DNA of 9,483 bases from Candidatus Heimdallarchaeota archaeon (lineage in GTDB: Archaea; Asgardarchaeota; Heimdallarchaeia; Heimdallarchaeales; Kariarchaeaceae). Location of the stretch: NCBI GenBank assembly GCA_015522385.1, contig WAMJ01000231.1:1-9483 (forward strand). Reading direction: 5' to 3'. Under the pieces are notes generated by a model, which was given only the letters and a program-made list of their open reading frames with translations, ran no database searches and was not told the DNA's origin. Every line of letters begins with the position of its first letter. Positions within the stretch are counted from its first letter, which is position 1. Below are positions 6,217 to 9,483 of this stretch, piece after piece. A program made the translations under genes and the position numbers.

Positions 6217-8946
6217 ATGGATCGGAAGAATCTCACGAGCCCCATGATGAGGCAATGGGTGAGAATGAAAGAAGAAATCGGCAATGACGTCATCTTGTTC
6301 TGCAGGGTGGGTGATTTTTATGAGCTCTTCTTCGAGGATGCAGAAGTCGGAGCTCGAGAGCTCGACATCACCTTGACCTCCCGTAAGATTAGAGACACGG
6401 CTCACCCACTTGCAGGAGTACCCGTTAGATCCGTGGATCTCTACGTCGGAAAGCTGGTGAATAAGGGATACAAGGTAGCAATTGCTGACCAACTAGAGGA
6501 CCCAAAAGCTGTAAAGGGGGTAGTTGAGCGGGGAATCACACGTATTGTCACCAAGGGAACTCTGACCGAGGACTCACTTCTCACGGAGAATAATAACTAC
6601 ATTGCATCAATCTTGAGAGACAGAAAAACCTACGGGTTGGCCCTTGCAGATCTGTCATGTGGGGAGTTCTATGCAAGGAATTTCACTACCACCGAAGAGA
6701 TCAAAGAGATGAGGTTCATTATGGACACGATGCAACCGGTAGAGGTTATATTCCCTGAGAGTGAAAGAAATTCACTCATTGAACTCTGGGGTAAAGAAAT
6801 AGAGCATGAAACGGTTTCCCCTCTTCCAGACTTCTGGTTTGATCCTCAAGAGGCCGAGGAAATCCTTGAAGAGCACTTTGGAGTTAAAAGCATGAAGGGA
6901 TTCGGTCTGAGTGACCAAAGTCTGGGAGTTTGTGCAGCGGGCGCTCTTCTGAGATACCTCCAAGATACACAGAAGCGGAAGGTGTCGAACATTACCAAGA
7001 TTCAAATCCTTGAATCGAAGAACTCAATGCTTCTTGACCGAGGAGTGATCAGGTCATTGGAACTGTTCAACAACACGGTCGATAACTCCGAGGAGGGTAG
7101 TCTATTCAAACTCCTGAATCAGACAGTTACACCAATGGGTACTAGAGAACTTAAGAAGTGGATTGGAACTCCGTTGACATCAGTTGATACAATTAATCAA
7201 AGACTCGACACGGTCGATCGGTTTATCAGTTCCGAGCTTGCTGCAAATCATATCAGGGGTGAGATGGAGCACATATCTGACATTGAAAGACTCGGAACTC
7301 GAATCTCATTGGGAGTCTCGAAACCAAGTGAGATCATCCGGTTACTAAATTCCCTCATGGTCATTCCTAGTATCAGGGCATCGATTGAACAGATGCAGAA
7401 CGAAGCCACAATACCCATCCCTTTCCTCGAGAAGATCAAAGACTGTCAAGATATCGTAGACTTCATCCAGAAGATGATCCTATTGGAACCGGCTGTGAGT
7501 GTTGCGGATGGAGACGTCATAGCCCCCGGGGTTAATGAGAGGCTTGACGAGCTGCGAGAACTCCTGAAAGAAGGAGAACGGTGGATCGAGAGGTTCATTG
7601 AGAGAGAGAAGCAGAGAACGGGAATCACCTCGCTCAAGGTCAAACAGAACCGCCATCTGGGATACTTCATCGAGGTCACCAAAAGCAACACCTCGAGGGT
7701 TCCTGATACATACATCACCAAGCAGTCAATGGTGAACGTCGTGAGATACATCTCCGATGAACTCAAGGACTGGGAATACAACATCCTAAACGCAGAAATT
7801 GAGATCAAACAGATTGAGCAGTCGCTTTATGAGAATTTCTTGAAGGATTTGTCAAAGCATGTAGACAGACTACAGGATGTATCTAAAGGAATAGCCGAGC
7901 TGGACGTTCTCCTCGCATTTACCTTCATCTCCATATCAAATGAGTACACCAGACCGACAATAAACGACGGGTTCAGACTGGAATTCAGTGGGATAAGACA
8001 CCCGGTAATTGAGAGTTTCCTCGGAGAATATGTTCCAAATGACGTCCTCTTGGATAAGGAAGAGCAGCGGTTACTCATCATCACAGGCCCCAACTTCAGC
8101 GGGAAGAGCTCGCTGCTCAGGTCAGTTGCGCTCAATGTTATAATGGCACAGATCGGGTGTTTCATTCCCTGTTCTGCAGCCACCATCGGAATAGTGGACA
8201 GGATCTTCACCAGAATCGGTGCATCAGACAACCTAATCGCAGGGCAGTCAACATTTATGGTCGAGATGCTGGACGCAGCTAACTTGGTGAACAACTCTAC
8301 CAGAAGATCCCTGATCATAGCAGATGAACTGGGTAGGGGAACCTCGACCTATGACGGCCTGGCCATTGCTTGGGCAATAGCAGAGCATCTACACAACAGT
8401 GAGGCGAAACCACTAACCATGATCGCCACACATTTCCACCAACTGGCCGAGCTCGAAGGTTTTCTTGAGAGCGCCAAGAATTTCCATTTCAAGATAGGAT
8501 TTGATGGGGAGAAACCACTATTCGATCATCGAATTTTCCCGGGATCATCAGATAAGAGCTTCGGAGTGGAGGTCGCAAAACTAGCTGGTCTTCCTACTGA
8601 GATCATTCTCAGAGCTAGGTTTATTCTATCGCTTCTCGAGAGCAAGTCGAGCTCCATCAACGAGGAGGAGAAGATTTCTAAAAAGGTCTCGGGATCCGAT
8701 GAGGTCGAGCGTGTATTTGGGACTATCGACGATTGGTTTAGTGATGACTTCGATCCAGAGGAGACGAAAAACAAGCTGTCCCAGATGAAGCCAAGGAAGA
8801 AGATGGTTGACCCTAAACCCGTCTTTACCCCAGAGGAAACTGAAGTACTCTCTACCCTACGGAATCTGACCGTGAATGCCATCACGCCCATAAAGGCAAT
8901 TGAGATCCTCGAGTACCTTACCTCCCTCCTGAACTCCAAATCCTAA
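6217..8946 (+). CDS. mutS: DNA mismatch repair protein MutS
   Basis: Mismatch-recognition ATPase that slides on DNA after binding a mismatch and recruits MutL. 909 residues, slightly longer than E. coli MutS (853). Domain order is complete: N-terminal mismatch-binding domain with GDFYELF (Phe34, Glu36, the Phe-x-Glu that contacts the mismatch), connector, core/clamp, and C-terminal ATPase with Walker A GPNFSGKSS (624-632; the usual form is GPNMGGKST), Walker B DELGRGTST (Asp703, Glu704) and ATHFHQL. The Phe-x-Glu identifies the repair-type MutS1 rather than MutS2 or a MSH4/5-like protein. After the ATPase comes a charged linker holding FGTIDDWF (834-841), which resembles a PIP box, then the usual helical dimer/tetramer tail ending in PIKAIEILEYLTSLL. 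The ATG start agrees with a near-leaderless promoter. mutL follows 34 nt after its stop. Confidence 0.97.
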   Translation: MDRKNLTSPMMRQWVRMKEEIGNDVILFCRVGDFYELFFEDAEVGARELDITLTSRKIRDTAHPLAGVPVRSVDLYVGKLVNKGYKVAIADQLEDPKAVKGVVERGITRIVTKGTLTEDSLLTENNNYIASILRDRKTYGLALADLSCGEFYARNFTTTEEIKEMRFIMDTMQPVEVIFPESERNSLIELWGKEIEHETVSPLPDFWFDPQEAEEILEEHFGVKSMKGFGLSDQSLGVCAAGALLRYLQDTQKRKVSNITKIQILESKNSMLLDRGVIRSLELFNNTVDNSEEGSLFKLLNQTVTPMGTRELKKWIGTPLTSVDTINQRLDTVDRFISSELAANHIRGEMEHISDIERLGTRISLGVSKPSEIIRLLNSLMVIPSIRASIEQMQNEATIPIPFLEKIKDCQDIVDFIQKMILLEPAVSVADGDVIAPGVNERLDELRELLKEGERWIERFIEREKQRTGITSLKVKQNRHLGYFIEVTKSNTSRVPDTYITKQSMVNVVRYISDELKDWEYNILNAEIEIKQIEQSLYENFLKDLSKHVDRLQDVSKGIAELDVLLAFTFISISNEYTRPTINDGFRLEFSGIRHPVIESFLGEYVPNDVLLDKEEQRLLIITGPNFSGKSSLLRSVALNVIMAQIGCFIPCSAATIGIVDRIFTRIGASDNLIAGQSTFMVEMLDAANLVNNSTRRSLIIADELGRGTSTYDGLAIAWAIAEHLHNSEAKPLTMIATHFHQLAELEGFLESAKNFHFKIGFDGEKPLFDHRIFPGSSDKSFGVEVAKLAGLPTEIILRARFILSLLESKSSSINEEEKISKKVSGSDEVERVFGTIDDWFSDDFDPEETKNKLSQMKPRKKMVDPKPVFTPEETEVLSTLRNLTVNAITPIKAIEILEYLTSLLNSKS

Positions 8947-8955
8947 ACTATATAT
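8943..8955 (+). promoter_or_regulatory. BRE/TATA promoter of mutL, overlapping the mutS stop codon
   Basis: CTAAACTATATAT includes the mutS TAA stop. Its first base is exactly 38 nt before the mutL TTG at 8981, the same offset as CTAAACT before mutS. mutL can therefore be transcribed separately as a near-leaderless message even if it is also in the mutS operon. Confidence 0.6.
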
Positions 8956-8980
8956 CGAACGGGTCAATTCTCTCATTGTC

Positions 8981-9483
8981 TTGCAGATTAGAAAGTTACC
9001 GCAGAGGGTCATTGACCAGATAGCAGCTGGAGAAGTGATCACACGGCCCGTCAACATAGTCAAAGAGCTTGTAGAAAATGCCATAGATGCAGGAGCTACA
9101 AGGGTGAGTATCAACATTCAAGACGGTGGTATAGGACGCATTGTGGTCAAGGATAACGGAGCGGGTATTCCGGCAGATCAACTAGCTCTTGCTTTCGAAC
9201 TTCATTCTTCCAGTAAAATTGATGATGACAATATCTACAATGTGAGTACACTAGGATTTAGGGGTGAGGCCTTGGCCTCGATTACAGCGGTAACCCGGGT
9301 CAAGTGCAAGAGCAGACCGAGAAAGCAGGAAAATGGACGACAGATAATAATCGAGGGCTCAGAGGTGAAGAAGGAAACTGATGTCACAATGAGGAATCCA
9401 GGAACTGAGATTGAGGTGGTAGGACTGTTTTATAACATTCCAGCAAGACGTAAATTCCTGAAGTCCACAAGTGTGGAGAAGAA
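8981..9483 (+). CDS. mutL: DNA mismatch repair protein MutL, N-terminal part (3' end outside window)
   Basis: GHKL-family ATPase that couples MutS to downstream excision. The 167 visible codons cover the N-terminal ATPase: QIAAGEV (13-19), KELVENAIDAGA with Glu29 and Asn33, DNGAGI with Asp58, ELHSSSKI, TLGFRGEALASI, and LFYNIPARRKFLK near the edge. With the TTG at 8981 as residue 1, Glu29, Asn33 and Asp58 have the same numbers as in E. coli MutL, which together with the promoter at leaderless distance supports this start. No ATG is nearby in frame. The C-terminal region that would show whether it has the DQHAx2Ex4E endonuclease motif is outside the window. Adjacent mutS confirms the pathway. 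Confidence 0.96.
   Translation, partial: MQIRKLPQRVIDQIAAGEVITRPVNIVKELVENAIDAGATRVSINIQDGGIGRIVVKDNGAGIPADQLALAFELHSSSKIDDDNIYNVSTLGFRGEALASITAVTRVKCKSRPRKQENGRQIIIEGSEVKKETDVTMRNPGTEIEVVGLFYNIPARRKFLKSTSVEK

Noticed and set aside
7827..8318. 163-codon - strand reading frame inside mutS
   Set aside because: It is antisense to conserved core and Walker A coding sequence of mutS; no family resemblance or start signals.
6217..8946. MutS2, or an MSH4/5-like MutS without mismatch recognition
   Set aside because: The N-terminal GDFYE with Phe34 and Glu36 and the complete domain order are those of repair-type MutS1.
1..9483. Mobile element, CRISPR or defence island
   Set aside because: No transposase, integrase, terminal repeats, direct-repeat arrays or tRNA were found, and base composition looks uniform across the window by eye.

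Overview
This window is archaeal chromosomal DNA. The evidence is AT-rich TATA/BRE-type boxes about 26 to 34 nt upstream of start codons with little or no 5' leader, an RpoH/Rpb5 RNA polymerase domain, a C-terminal PCNA-binding (PIP) peptide, and frequent GTG and TTG starts. Base composition is moderate (mid-40s % G+C by eye) and AGG/AGA arginine codons are common. A euryarchaeal or Asgard-type lineage would fit, but the sequence does not settle it. MutS and MutL of the bacterial type occur only in some archaea.

Layout, left to right: (1) the 3' part of a P2A-type, SERCA/PMR1-like calcium-transporting P-type ATPase on the + strand, cut by the window edge. (2) A convergent extended SDR (NAD-dependent epimerase/dehydratase-like) on the - strand; the two genes end on the same CTAG, which gives TAG on both strands. 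(3) On the - strand, a 469-residue protein whose last ~70 residues are an RpoH/Rpb5 C-terminal domain. It is preceded by a domain resembling the eukaryotic Rpb5 jaw and by two further restriction-endonuclease-like modules. (4) A 181-bp divergent intergenic region. (5) On the + strand, a tight cluster: a small HEAT-repeat protein, a DUF2797-type protein (cysteine-rich zinc-finger-like region, GIY-YIG-like core, C-terminal PIP box), mutS, and the start of mutL, which runs off the right edge.

The most interesting parts are the expanded Rpb5-like polymerase subunit and the repair cluster. In the cluster, a predicted PCNA-tethered GIY-YIG-like protein sits directly upstream of mismatch-repair genes. 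MutS carries a PIP-like sequence in the linker where E. coli MutS has its sliding-clamp motif. All four cluster genes have an ACTTT(T/A)-like box 29 to 34 nt before the start codon, and the mutS and mutL promoters are superimposable (CTAAACT exactly 38 nt before each start). This suggests coordinated, largely leaderless expression of a PCNA-centred repair module. No RNA genes, insertion sequences, CRISPR arrays or phage genes were seen.
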